A stretch of 64,000 bases of DNA from Nilaparvata lugens (taxonomy: Eukaryota; Arthropoda; Insecta; Hemiptera; Delphacidae): the NCBI RefSeq assembly GCF_014356525.2, contig NC_052511.1:15299942-15363941 (forward strand). Direction: 5' to 3'. The notes below the pieces were generated by a model, which had not been told where the DNA came from, did not search any database, and saw only the letters and a program-made list of their open reading frames with translations. Shown here in pieces: positions 36,968 to 48,874 of this stretch. A program made the translations under genes and the position numbers. The first letter of the stretch is position 1, and the number at the start of each line of letters is the position of its first letter.

Positions 36968-37000
36968 CAATGTACCTAGAATACTATTCTAGGTACATTG
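36968..37000. repeat. 15 bp perfect hairpin with 3-base loop
   Basis: CAATGTACCTAGAAT (36968-36982), loop ACT, then ATTCTAGGTACATTG (36986-37000). The match is perfect over all 15 pairs. No longer inverted repeat surrounds it. Confidence 0.85.
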
Positions 37001-37334
37001 CTACAGTATAACTTATTAGGAGTAGAATAATTTCAGTCCAAATAAAGCTACAATACTACAATACACTATGCAAGCACCAATATGATATTTGAGAGTAATA
37101 TTATCGTGTATCACTCAAATGTAAATCAGCTGACACTCATGAGGCAAAATGAAAAATACTCTTAAAGTCACTAATTATCAGGAAAAGAAGTTGGATGTTT
37201 TATGGAAATTTTTGAATGGGGTATCCCACTAAGGTGGGACGTGGGAGGACTAGAAACAAACCTTGAACTGGTGCCGAAATCGTCTCCTCTCTCACTCTCA
37301 CTTTCACCTTGTCTGCCACACCGGTCAACTCGTA

Positions 37335-37348
37335 AGGTGACGTCACCT
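37335..37348. promoter_or_regulatory. CRE-like palindrome upstream of a small ORF
   Basis: AGGTGACGTCACCT is a perfect 14 bp palindrome with the TGACGTCA core bound by CREB/ATF-type factors. It lies about 106 bases before the ATG of the 37454-37582 ORF, in a GC-richer island. Two other TGACGTCA cores occur in the window (28487-28494 and 53273-53280), so one site alone is weak evidence of a promoter. Confidence 0.45.
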
Positions 37349-37453
37349 GAAAAAGAGGGAGTAACGAATCCGTTATTGCATCGCTAGACAGATCTAGTCT
37401 CCGACTCACGATCACACGTGCTATGACCTCCGAACGGCAAGCAGTGGTCCGTG

Positions 37454-37582
37454 ATGGTAGACTGTGTCTTCTTCTCGGTTTTCTACGGGCTCATTCTGCT
37501 CTCGTCGCTCGAAATCCTGGTCGTTGTGTTCGCGCCGTTCCTATTCGACATCAATCGCGATGTGTATCGTGAGTTTCTGTGA
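37454..37582 (+). CDS. Small hydrophobic ORF: candidate first coding exon or micropeptide
   Basis: I do not recognise this protein. ATG 37454 (GTCCGTGATGG) opens 42 codons ending TGA 37580-37582; an in-frame TGA at 37424 limits the start. The peptide has a short acidic head (MVDC), a hydrophobic stretch from about residue 5 to 31 (FFSVFYGLILLSSLEILVVV with FAPFLF after it) long enough to cross a membrane and carrying one Glu, and a polar tail DINRDVYREFL. Thirty of the 42 codons end in G or C, as in the receptor's exons and unlike the AT-rich surroundings. TATC|GTGAGT at 37565-37574 would also make a good donor, so it may be the first exon of a longer gene whose next exon is far away. A single-pass micropeptide and a signal-anchor exon are both possible. 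Nothing nearby shows a partner gene. Confidence 0.45.
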   Translation: MVDCVFFSVFYGLILLSSLEILVVVFAPFLFDINRDVYREFL

Positions 37583-40500
37583 CGACAATATTCGCGATGC
37601 GTTTGTGTCGGTGGTCTCGGACGAGTGGTGATTCGGTGAGGATTGAGTGCCAATATTGTTCCTAGATTCCTCACTACACAATAGATGCAGCACAACCTCC
37701 AAACTTCTGAAAACTTCATGGTGATTTTGTCGACTTCACAGGAACTAAAACGTGGGAGAAGAGTTTGTTTATCTAAATGTGTTTAAACTGAACTCAATCT
37801 AGAATTTTTGTTGATGAAGCCATAGTGATTTTGGTTTTACTTATCAAATTCTATGAAAATTGTGACATAAAGTAGTAGATAGCAAGATTTGCTTGATCGA
37901 ACTTGATTATTGTGGAATGTCGTTGATGTATTAGGATGTAGAAGATGCAAACAAACATTCCGTTACTGAACGCATATTCACTACAGACCTCATTATTATG
38001 CGATCAACTTAATAGTAATTGAAATCTTCAGGTGAACTGACGTTGATAGAAGTAAAGAATGCTGAAGTATAAAGTGGAGGCAAAATTCAGGTGGAGGTTG
38101 GAATTCTTTCTTAGTGCATTCTAAGTGGAGACATTTTTTCAGACGTTTTTCATCATAATGGTGACTTGATGATGATGATGATTCATTGTAGTGCATTATA
38201 TTGGATGAATAACCAAGTGATAAGGTGATCAGGTATGAAGCCTACTAAGCACTCAACTATGGAAGGAAAACTGCGAATTAAATCTGCCACTACTTTTTCA
38301 TTTGTACAGGATTATCAGTAGATAGTACAAGGAGTTTGGGGAACTACAACGCATTGAACCATGCTACTACCTGTTTCTAATCATGATTAATACTGTCGAA
38401 TCATGCTACTGAAAATGGACGGGGAAACAAGCAGAGGAAACAGGAACAAAATCATTTCTCAATCTTCTTTGAGAACACCTGAGCGTCCCTGATTTCAACT
38501 AAGTTGTGACTGATTTTTCACGGATTTTCATTATCAATGGTAGCCTACTAACTTGGGTTTCTTTCCTGTAACAAACTTTTGAATGAGATGGTGTCTAATG
38601 AGATGAACAGATTTGATGAACTTCTCTATTTCCAAGTTGTGCTGTCTTCAATTATGATAACTGTTATCCTACAAGAATAGATAAGGAATTCCTGAGAAAT
38701 CGTGCAATTACTACTAAAAAAAGACTACTGGACTAAAAGACTATTGTTCGACTAAATGTGTGAAAACACTGGAAGAGCAGTAATTGGTCATCGAATCTCG
38801 CTGTGAACGTCCTACTACTGATGATTGTCTTTACTCCACTGGACCCTTATCAGTGATATACATGGATATCATGAATTCACATATAACGAATCAATTATAA
38901 TTTTGAGAATGACTCGATTTTGAAACTTCCCAGCGAACATCCAAATTTACTGAATGATTGAACGTGCAACGAAATAAACTTCATGGCCCTTGTAGAATTT
39001 CGACCACAGTGAAAGTAAATATCATGGATATACGAAATTGGATACTAACTTCAAATGGCTGTAACACGTGAAAGACATTCGCATCTCGGGGATAAATGAA
39101 TTGATAAATTTTAGTATTTCGCCTGAAAATGTTACTCTTTCTTCAATTACTCCAACAACTACAAATCTGCTTGATTCGAATGAGATCTGTGGTCAAAGAC
39201 TTCTATGAAGTAGGCATATACATGTAATTGACTTCTCAACGTCCACTACAATAATATTGTCAATATTGATTTATCATATTGGGAAACACAAACAAAATGT
39301 GGCTTCAAGCTTCGCCACCGGAAAGTCAAGAACAATATGTTTTACTACAAGTGTTGACGACGATACTTTCTACAATCAATCACAATTTCTATTCAACTGT
39401 AACGTGCTTTCAAAGCTCTCACAAAAATATGCCAGTCTTTTAGTTTTTTGTGGAATAACTTATTCAACGCTTCAATTTCACAATCAGTGGGAAAACTCCA
39501 TTTCCAGGAACTGAAAATCATAATTGTTCAATAATGGAACAATGTATTCTAATAACTATCGGATCCAAGTGAAGTTCAAGGTTGAGCTTGCGCATGGAAC
39601 CAATTTCAGCTATAATTTTCGATACCGGTAATTTCCAGCAGCCACTTTTGCTTTCTAACAAACTTGTTGGTGTAAACTTTCTACCAGCCTCGATTTATAG
39701 TTCAACAAGACTGGTTCTGATCTGAGACTGACAACGCACAACACATAGCCTCATGCGACATGCATCAAAGGTGAATGTTTCGTACTTTACTCGTATTGTT
39801 AGAATAATACAATCATTTTAATTTTATTCGACTCACTTCTGGAGAGGAGAGAAAATATTAGTTATGTTTTCAAACCCAAATATCAATGACGTGAATATTA
39901 GTCTCAGCAAATCAACGATAATCCTACATCAATCTCAATGATAGGCCTAATATTTGGAATTAAGTATTTAAAACATGAACGAGAAAAATAATTTCAAGAT
40001 AATATTATTGATTGTTGTTGTATCTCAAATTTTTCTATGATTTCCTTCTTATACAGTGTTTTGTTCCAGCAATTTTGAATCGCATCTATCTTGTACCAAA
40101 AATTCAAATTGAAAACAAGAAAAATTAATCATATACTTAAATAGAAATTAAGCTACCAGAAAACTGTACTATTTGAAGATACTGGATACTATATTTTATC
40201 ATTTTTGAATAGAAATCTTCTAAATATTGATCAAATAACTTTCATTATAACTAAACAATCAAAAATCTGTTTGCTAGAAGCGAGAAATTAATTTGTTCAA
40301 TAGTAGGCATGTAGCAAATGAATTGATTTATTCTCCCTCATTCCAAGACCTAAATTTGCTATAAATTTTTACAGACTATTGATTGGTCTCTTCCATTCTA
40401 TTTTCCATGTAATCGAACTGTTCTCAGAAATTATCAATGTTCTAGAGAGGAAATCTCTAAGAGAGAATCAACTCGTAAATTGGTCAGTAGCTTATAATGT

Positions 40501-42439
40501 TGTATAAATGCTTTTTGCTATCAATGTTTCTAAATACAGTAATAATATTAGCAATGTATGAATCTTTCTCTAGAGACATAATCATGCAATTAGTTATTAC
40601 TATCAATAAATTCTTTGGAAGATTAATAAGATAAAAAATATATGTAAAATACTCTTATTAGTGAATAATGTATTTAGCTGAACTTCATGAGAATGTAATC
40701 TCTATACGTAAAACTATTGTGTTAATCAAAGATCTGTGATATTTTCAATAAAAATACTTTATAATATTTCTCAATGTTCCACAATATTATTTTCCACTTC
40801 ATTATCAATATTATTGCTGCAGAGAGTAATAAAAGAAACTTTTGTCACTCTAATCCCGGTTATTAAATTCTCAGAAATATACATTTGAACAGCTTGGTAC
40901 GAAAAATTGAAGTTTATTCCAAGAAACATTCAAATTAATACCAAATAAGTAATTTAACTTTGGAACAATTCCAGGTTAATCAAATCAACCATCAGAAAGA
41001 GCATTTTCACGGAAAGATAATAGGTTGAAAAAAATCTGAAATACTTGAGTCATTACGGTACTAAAACAAACAGTTTTGACAATACTTTTCAAGCTCCTCA
41101 AATACAATAATGAATTTCTGAAGAATAGGGAGAGATGAACTTTATTAGTTTTTCATCTGGAGAGAAATACTCACCAGTAAGATTGGTTCAATTATGGGTA
41201 AAGTGAGGGTACCAATAATGTTATTTTAACATGTTTGAATTATTTTAAGACTGTTTAAATTTATGAAGATGGGATACCACACTACAATACACTCTTCAGA
41301 GAAGGAGAAAAGATTAATTCTGTCAGTACTCTATTCCAATGAAAACTCATACGTTTATTGTTTCATTATATGTCTACATACAGAAATAATATTGATTTTA
41401 AATTGTATCATATTGACATGATAATCTTACGATATCAACCCGCTTACTTAACCTCATCAGTGTTCCTCCCTAGTTTACATGCGATATTGGCGTATAACAG
41501 TAGCAGTAGTATGAGCAAAGCAATTGTATACACATATCACATATGCGGCTAACAAGGGAGCATCAATAATCAAATCACTTGCTTGCATGCCATGTTTGCC
41601 GTTTGCTGGTTCTGCGACAACAGACTGCTCTCCACCTTATTGACATAAATCTCAAGCACAAACCAGACTTGACCCCCGAATCAATATGACTGCAAATGTT
41701 GTAGGAATGGATAGATAGTTCGTTGCCAGAGGTCAACAACTGAAATGAATAAAAGTTTTCGAGTCAACGAACTTTGTTGATTTACCGACAACTTAATTTG
41801 GGGTCGAGGAACTAGCAGGACTGCTTGGCCGCAATCAATCACACCGGAAAAGCACTGATCTCCCGACTCTAATGTCTTCTAAGACCAAGATGATGATGAT
41901 TTGCAAGTTGAGTCTTGTTTTAGAAGAGAATGGAACACATCGTGAAGAGAGAGACAAATATGATTATTTTTGTTGCCAGAGCCAATGACTGCGGACTACT
42001 GAACTTCTAGTTCTATTTTATAGTAATTCAGAGGAGTTTTTGGTGAGTCTATTTTATAGTGTTTCAGTGCGATCAACTCGTAAAAATATTCGTTAAACTG
42101 TAGAAGGAATAGTTTGGAGTTTTTGATGAGTGCAAAGTACTAGTGAATTCTTTCTACAATTCCGTATTACAACCATAACTGCAAAAGAAACATGAACTTC
42201 AAAGTACTCAATGGGAATAAATGCTTCTTGAAATTTGAGAATTACTATTTAGCAATTATCTTCATTTATTCGGTAACTATTCCAATTATCAACTGTTTGG
42301 TAATAATTTAGTAAACTACTATCTCTTACAATACAAATATTATTATTTTTACAAGTACTGTTAGTACCACAAGTCAGTAATATTCACATCTCTATTTTAT
42401 AATACTGGATTCTCTTATCCCTTGAAATACTTAGACCTC
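37583..42439. other. AT-rich noncoding stretch
   Basis: I see no coding exon with support and no clear element boundaries. If the 37454 ORF is a first exon, this would be its intron. The 41570-41900 part is slightly GC-richer and matches no recognised family. Confidence 0.45.
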
Positions 42440-42579
42440 GTTGCATAGAGGCCTGTTAAATTCTAATCGTGACTAAATGCCACGAGAACCAATCAAACAA
42501 GGCTTTTACGAAAAAAAAGCTTCTCAGATTGGCTCTCGTGGAATTCAATCACGATTAAATTTTAAGTGTTTTGTGCAAC
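42440..42579. mobile_element. MITE family 1, copy 1 (140 bp)
   Basis: The left end starts GTTGCATAGAGGCCTGTTAA and includes TTCTAATCGTGACTAAATGCC. The right end read in reverse starts GTTGCACAAAACACTTAAAA and includes TTTAATCGTGATTGAATTCC. The arms then meet at CACGAGA/TCTCGTG near the centre. A related copy lies at 45892-46022. Confidence 0.8.
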
Positions 42580-43560
42580 ATGCTTAGATTGAACATTATC
42601 TAAAATAATAATTAATTTTCATTACATAAAAATTTTGTGTGTTGTTCTGTGAAGTTTGGAAAATATACAGTCATGACTCATTTATTTGAATAAATTATAA
42701 GCTATGAAGAGATTTCTGAAGGAACATTTCTGCAATGTTTACATTCTCACAACTGAGGAGAAAAATATTTATAATCTCTTTCAGCGGCTCAATCTCTCCA
42801 AACGGTGTGATTATAGTTAAGATAATCTGGAAACATTGAATTGAATTATTTTTATGAACGGTTGTCAATGAAAGCAGAGAATTATATCGGAATCACGGTA
42901 AAATGTTTGCCAAAACACTTAACAGTAGAGTATAATCTAGTAGGTAGTTCTTTTGAATGCGCTGATAATAACTCAATACAATGTTCTACGTATAACTGGC
43001 TACTGATACTATTGCATTTGTTGAGTTTAATTCAATTAATCTCGCTATCAGTTGACCGGCTCATAAATTGAAACAAAATAATAGACAAGTCCTCATATGA
43101 GAATATTATAATCAGTTAGCAAGTCTGCTGGTCCACCAATCAGAAAGGAGATAAGATATAGGTTTCGTATGAGAGACACAATAAGCGATCTTTCAACCTT
43201 GTTCATTGGCAATGAAATGGCTAATTCCAATCATACACTCAGTGAGATACAAATAGACAAAGACATAACATATGTCAATATATGTATAACATATACTGAT
43301 ATACATATATCGACATGTATATCATTTCACCCTGATCTAATGAAACCAATGTCCCACCATTGAGTTGATTGACTGTTATATTTAGATTGTAATTAAGATA
43401 TTACTTAACGTTAGCAATGTTACCATAGATCAGTTGTAACCTTGTATCTGACTACATCTAATCGGAATCAGAGCTATAATTGAACATCATAGGATATATT
43501 TTACATTATTTGATTTTTCATCAAGTATATTGATAGTATTTTTATACTCTGCTCATTAAT
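42580..43560. other. AT-rich noncoding stretch
   Basis: I see nothing beyond ATATGT/ACATAT-rich short palindromes at about 43265-43325. Open frames at 42841-43071 and 43169-43363 lack any recognisable domain. Confidence 0.4.
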
Positions 43561-43699
43561 TATTATACAGAGTGATTATAAAAGGACTTTACAACTTTGA
43601 AAGCACATAAATATTTATTGAGATTACTTACAGAATTGATAAAGGTGTCATTTTGTTACAAAACTCTCAGAGTTTAAGGTGTGGGTGCTATTTTGGTTT

Positions 43700-43800
43700 A
43701 GAATGGAATAGAATAACAGCCTTTATTTTTCTCCTAGGAGAGCGAAGTTGAGGCGTAGCGCTCTCTCTCACTTAACCCTGTAAATTTAACCTTATATTCG
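43700..43800 (-). mobile_element. Reverse-oriented non-LTR retrotransposon 3' end
   Basis: On the - strand the sequence ends in AATAAAGGCTGTTATTCTAT and then TCCATTC. It is preceded by GAGAGCGCTACGCCTCAACTTCGCTCTCC, whose GAGAGCG/CGCTCTC ends can form a stem. The tail position and preceding hairpin resemble the other LINE ends in this window. Confidence 0.55.
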
Positions 43801-44619
43801 ATATAGAATTCTATATTATGATATCTAATCAAAGCTGTTCCCAATGTAGGTGTTGTTGAAAAACGTGGTTCACTTGCTAAAAATACATTCGTAATAAATT
43901 GGTCAACTTATCGTGTTGTAGTAAACTTATACAGAGGAGAACATCACATGAAGATGCCTATCAACGTTTGATAGATTGATATACTTGAAACAACAATCAT
44001 GTAGTATTCAAGATAACATCAAAAACAAAACTAATCTGTTTTTTTTCAACCTGTTCTTCAACCATTTTTACCATTCTTCAACTGCATTTCCTATTTATTC
44101 CTTATCTAAATAGTCTTGATAGAAGCAATTAGACTTATTAGAGAAGTGAAAATGCACTTGTTTGATTACTCTTTTTTCTAATGATGTGAACTGAGAAACA
44201 ATGTACGCTAACCACGTTCCCACGTTTAGTACAAGCTCCCACGTTTTAGTACAAGTTCAATTGTCAAGTATTTAAGTTGCCGATACCACAGAGTTAAGAT
44301 ATCGTTCACTTGTAGTAATCATTTGTCTCTGCTGATACCTCCCAATTTGCTCTGGTTTAAAGATGATTTTATAGGCTACTTTCCAATGCATATCGGTACT
44401 TTTCTATTCAACAAGAAACCAGTTCAGGATAAGAATCTAGTTTCTCCAGCCACTTCACAGGACTATTCTTTCTTAATTGTCTTCTATTCTAGATCTAAAT
44501 TGTACTGAATATTTATAACAGTTCTCGGAGATCAGATGAGAATTATTGAATTCAAAAAGAAACAGTAGCAAAATGAGGATAAGATTTATCATAAATTGTA
44601 TTCTTACCATCGAATAGGA

Positions 44620-44840
44620 CTATAGTGTGGTTCACGTTATAATGGCAGTGGATAAAGATAGAAGAATAGCGATGCCGATTTACTGCATTAATTAATTATA
44701 TTTCTACACTGTCAAAAACATAATTGTCATCGTTGTGGACCTAGTAAAGGATAGTACAACCGGCTTTGTCGAATGATAGACAAGGATAGCAAAACCAAAG
44801 TTGATCAAATACTGTCATTATAACGTGGACCTCACTATAG
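44620..44840. mobile_element. MITE with about 30 bp terminal inverted repeats, possibly mariner-derived
   Basis: The left end CTATAGTGTGGTTCACGTTA then TAATGGCAGT faces a right end that reads in reverse CTATAGTGAGGTCCACGTTA then TAATGACAGT, with only three mismatches. TA at both edges would suit a Tc1/mariner TA target. The 221 bp element has no transposase. Confidence 0.85.
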
Positions 44841-45891
44841 AACAAGTCAACTCAATAGGGAACTCCTACAGCCTACACACACCTGTATGATATTATTTGT
44901 GTAACGGTCTTAGAATGTAATTACAGGTTTTCAACTTTGAATAAATTTGGGATTCCTACTTCTGGTAAACTCAATTCAATAACGTTGATGAGTATCACTG
45001 GGAATACCTGTAGGTATCAAAAGTATTGGTATTTTTCACCGCAGTTTCTTCTCATGAAATCTAGCATTGGTAATTCCATTTCATCTTATTTCTAAGCCTC
45101 GACATGTTCCATATTCTCAACTAATGAAAGGTCAACCACTCATCACCGTTCAAATTAGTTCATGCTAAGAACCGTATCAGCCTTGGGTGTTCTGCTAGCA
45201 TATCGAATATGGCTGCATTAATTTCATGCTCTAATGTTGTTTATTGAGCAATAGGAGAATCCGAGAATAATTATGATGAGACTGGAGATCTATTCGGTCA
45301 CGGGATAAACAGACTGGGGCTTCAGAGCATGACGAGATGTTTAGAATCTCCGTATTAATGACTCGAATTTTATAGGAATGATCAATTGTTTCAAAGGAAT
45401 GAAGAAATTGATTTCACTTATCTTAAATCTTGCATGTATGTTATTAACTGTTCATCATTACTACAATTGGAGTAATATTATTACAAATTCAGAAATATTG
45501 CGATTTAAGATATCTATAGCACTGGCAAGTCTTATTATTCATTATACTATACTATTAAACGAGCAATTTCTGTTTATATGTTTAGATGTTTATATGTTTG
45601 TATTTCACCGGATCTCGAAAACGGCTCTAACGATTCTCACGAAATTCAGAACATAGTAGGTTTATAATATGAAAATTCGATTGCACTAGGTCTCATCCCT
45701 GGGAAATTCGCTGAAGGACATGAGAAGGATAATTATTATTCATCCTTGGAAAAACAGCTGATAATAATTATCTCGTAGTCTATTGATGATGGAAGTGATT
45801 GAGCGAGTTCAAGTCGGAAGGTATTTTGACTGTGTCAAAATTATGACTCAGTTGTTGCCTTTTGTAATCATTCAATCAGGTACTTAGTGCC

Positions 45892-46022
45892 GATTGCAAA
45901 AAAGCCGGGTTATTTTCAATCTTGATTAATTCCAGTAGATCCATCTTTTTGAAATGGTCTTCTCTGATTTGGCTCACGTGAAATTAATCAGGATTAAAAT
46001 TTAACCGGCTTTTGTGCAACCG
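45892..46022. mobile_element. MITE family 1, copy 2
   Basis: The left end GATTGCAAAAAAGCCGG faces a right end that reads in reverse GGTTGCACAAAAGCCGG. The inner parts share TTGATTAATTCCA and CCTGATTAATTTCA. The arrangement, the TTGCA ends and the TCTGATTTGGCTCACGTG segment match the copy at 42440-42579 (TCAGATTGGCTCTCGTG). Confidence 0.75.
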
Positions 46023-48651
46023 GGCCTGTGCGAGGGAAATTTTTGCATTCCTCTGGGAATTAATCTCAATTTACTGTGATTAAATAGAACATTCCTATAT
46101 GAACTGTGAATGTTATTATAATTTCTTCTTTCGTAATAATTTTTTTATGCTTTTGTACTCCAGAGCCAAGCTCGCTCCCCGATATTATAAATTAACTATA
46201 TAATGATGTGCTTTCTTGTACAAATTGAAAAATGACATAGATCACACTGAACCTCAATTATGATCTTCATTACTGCTACCAAGTCAAGACTAACAGATAG
46301 TTGTGTCTATAAATTTGAATCAACCCATTGGAAAGGCAGATATATTATAATTTTATTAATAACTTAAGAAACTTAGACATAAGATAACATATTCTAATAT
46401 CAAACTTATAGTTTTCAACTTTAAGTTTCTAAGAAATATTTTCGAATAAGGAGATCTATAAAATGACAAATCGGATTCCAAGTGCATCAAAAGTTTACCG
46501 GTATCACAAGTAAACTAGAATTCAAACATTTCTCCTGTAATGACAAGAATGAAAAACGTAGGATATCGATATTTAAATATTATGACTCTCAACTTAAATT
46601 TCAGGAGAATTGGAGGGTAATAGATTGGATGGAAAGAGTTTTATCATGGATTGATTTGGATATTATTTATAATAGAAATATAATTTATGTGTGATATAGA
46701 GGGATGACAATCTCTGTTTTATACACTCTTATTTGAAGTATTATAGGCAAGTTTTACAGTCGTTGATAAACTGTTCCCAAACTAACAGCATTGTTGATTG
46801 CAAGCTCTCATCCTTCAAATATATTCCGTCGAGATAATTTCATTTCTCTATTTAGAAAGCTCTCTTCTGCAGTCGACTGTCCTCTAAATGCAAGTGGTGG
46901 CGGAGCCAATTAAAAGTTAAGCTACCCTTTGATGGCTAGAGTTTAAAACGCGCCACAACTGATTTCAAACTTCAGTATCATAAACGCGCACAGAGTTTAT
47001 CTTGTTAACTAATCAACATAGAAATATAGCGCTTCACATATTATTTCAACGTTGGTCAGTGTTTTATTGGCATTAAACATAACTTATCTATCATGCTTTT
47101 GATAAATTATTAAAGAAAGGAGCAAATGCCTATATTTTTTGTAATTATATATTCACATTATCATTGTCAATAACCAGTTGGATAAGGCAGTTTTTTATAA
47201 CTTCACCCCATTCAAAATACCAGAATGAGAACATTCATCAATGAGAAATGTTGCGTTGAATTAATTCAAGAGTACTTTCTCGGTTTTGTATTATTCTCTC
47301 AAGAAGTTTTGTTATGGGTTGAGATCAGAGAGGATACAATAGGAATTTTCAATCATTCATTAGTTCTATTCTTGCTGGTTGAGATCGGATGAGTATTGAA
47401 CTACTCTTAAAGATCAAAACACCTAGGATCACTTGACTTCTGAAAATTCCAATATTTTTCACGTCACACAGACGTGAAACTGCTTAGAGTGGTTTTGAAT
47501 GTAACGAGCTCTGTTGATTATTGAATTAATCAACTTTAGTTCTAGTGAATTATGGTCACTTTAGTTACTCAGCATGGATAGTGGAATTATCTAGAGCATA
47601 TGAAAAATAAAAATAATTAGGGATGTAGTAACAAAGGTTGTATGGACTATCGTTTGCATCTTTATAATATTAATATTATATTATTATAAATATGAATATG
47701 ATAAATGCAATTGTCATATACAATAAAATGATTAATTATTCTGAGTTAGCAGTGAGCTGTCAAATAAATAGAAGTACTAGCAATATAAATATGTCAAACA
47801 CTTGAAATGCACTTGAATTTAGATGGAGATCCCTTATATTTGAAGGTATAACATGACTATTCATTTGAAAAGCTTGTTCGCTTTTCTTTGTTCTCAAAAT
47901 CTGTTTTAGTTAATAGAGAAATTATTTTTTTTATTTGGTCAGTGATAATTTCGGTACACAAGCCTATTACTTCTAAATAGATGTGATCATGAATGTGATG
48001 ATCGCTATTCCATTAACAGTGTAATGAAAAGTTTTGTAAAGACTCGTTAGGAATTCGCTTGAGGAATTGCTATTCTGAAATTATTATTATTAGAGAACTG
48101 TAATATGATATCAGTAACTTTTTCAGAAGTTCATGAAAATAATGTTGTATAATACAACTCAGAGATGGAAAGCTGAGATGTAAATTATAGTGTTATACTA
48201 GTATAGTGTATAGTTCAGAGTTCTGTATTATAGTGCAGCAGTAGTATTTTCTAGAATTTGAAGCCACAAGAATAGCTAGACTGTGATAATGGTGTTTCAA
48301 CGCTGTATTCAATGTCATTGAGGCAACAATTAATTGATTTCCTGCGTTGGTCCCAAAGCCCGCATGTATCTGATATCCAATGCTTGGCTGGTGGTTGAAA
48401 AAGTGTGTCAAAGCTCAGAATACATGTGTCATGAAGGATTGGATTACAGTATAACATATATGTTTACAATACAACAGCGTAAAAATTATAAAAAAATGGG
48501 ATTCGAATCTTCTAATTTCCTACATAAAAGCCAGAGAGTATAGAAGTTTACATTCGATACGCTGATAAAAACATCGCCTCCACTGATCACATCAAACATT
48601 ATATCACAATCGCAATTTATCCGTGATAATTAACCTTGAATTATACTGACG
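46023..48651. other. AT-rich noncoding stretch
   Basis: No supported gene. The ORF-like spans at 46482-46694 and around 48193-48543 show no domain. Short AT palindromes occur near 47670. Confidence 0.4.
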
Positions 48652-48874
48652 CTTAAAGGTAGACGCACACAGATCGTCATCGGACGGACGGCACGCATCG
48701 GATGGATCGGACGATTAGATTTGATGCATTGTTTTCAATTGGAGTGCGCATACCTATCCGCATCGTATAGGTATGCACACTCAAATTCAAAACAATGCAT
48801 CAAATCTAATCGTCTGATCCGTCCGATGCGTGCCGTCCGTCCGATGACGATCTGTGTGCGCCAACCTTAAAGGT
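48652..48874. mobile_element. GC-rich MITE with about 100 bp terminal inverted repeats and 9 bp flanking repeat
   Basis: The two arms are near-perfect reverse complements over about 95-100 bases (CGCACACAGATCGTCATCGG outermost, GCATACCTAT near the centre). CTTAAAGGT flanks it at 48652-48660 and 48866-48874, as expected for an 8-9 bp hAT-type target duplication. Reading the ends as TTAA plus inverted repeat is an alternative. Repeated CGGACGG/CGGAT motifs are internal to each arm. The element body is 48661-48865, 205 bp. Confidence 0.9.

Larger units (their letters stand above)
29336..37199. other. Noncoding stretch, intergenic or intronic
   Basis: I see no gene with support. Contents include the retroelement tail at 30105-30245, a moderately GC-rich zone at about 30650-31180, a GA-rich microsatellite-like zone at about 32340-32760 with a pure (GA)n run at about 32357-32372, a 50 bp tandem duplication (35635-35734) and two hairpins near 36.7-37.0 kb. 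The frames at 33066-33528 on both strands are unassigned. Confidence 0.45.
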
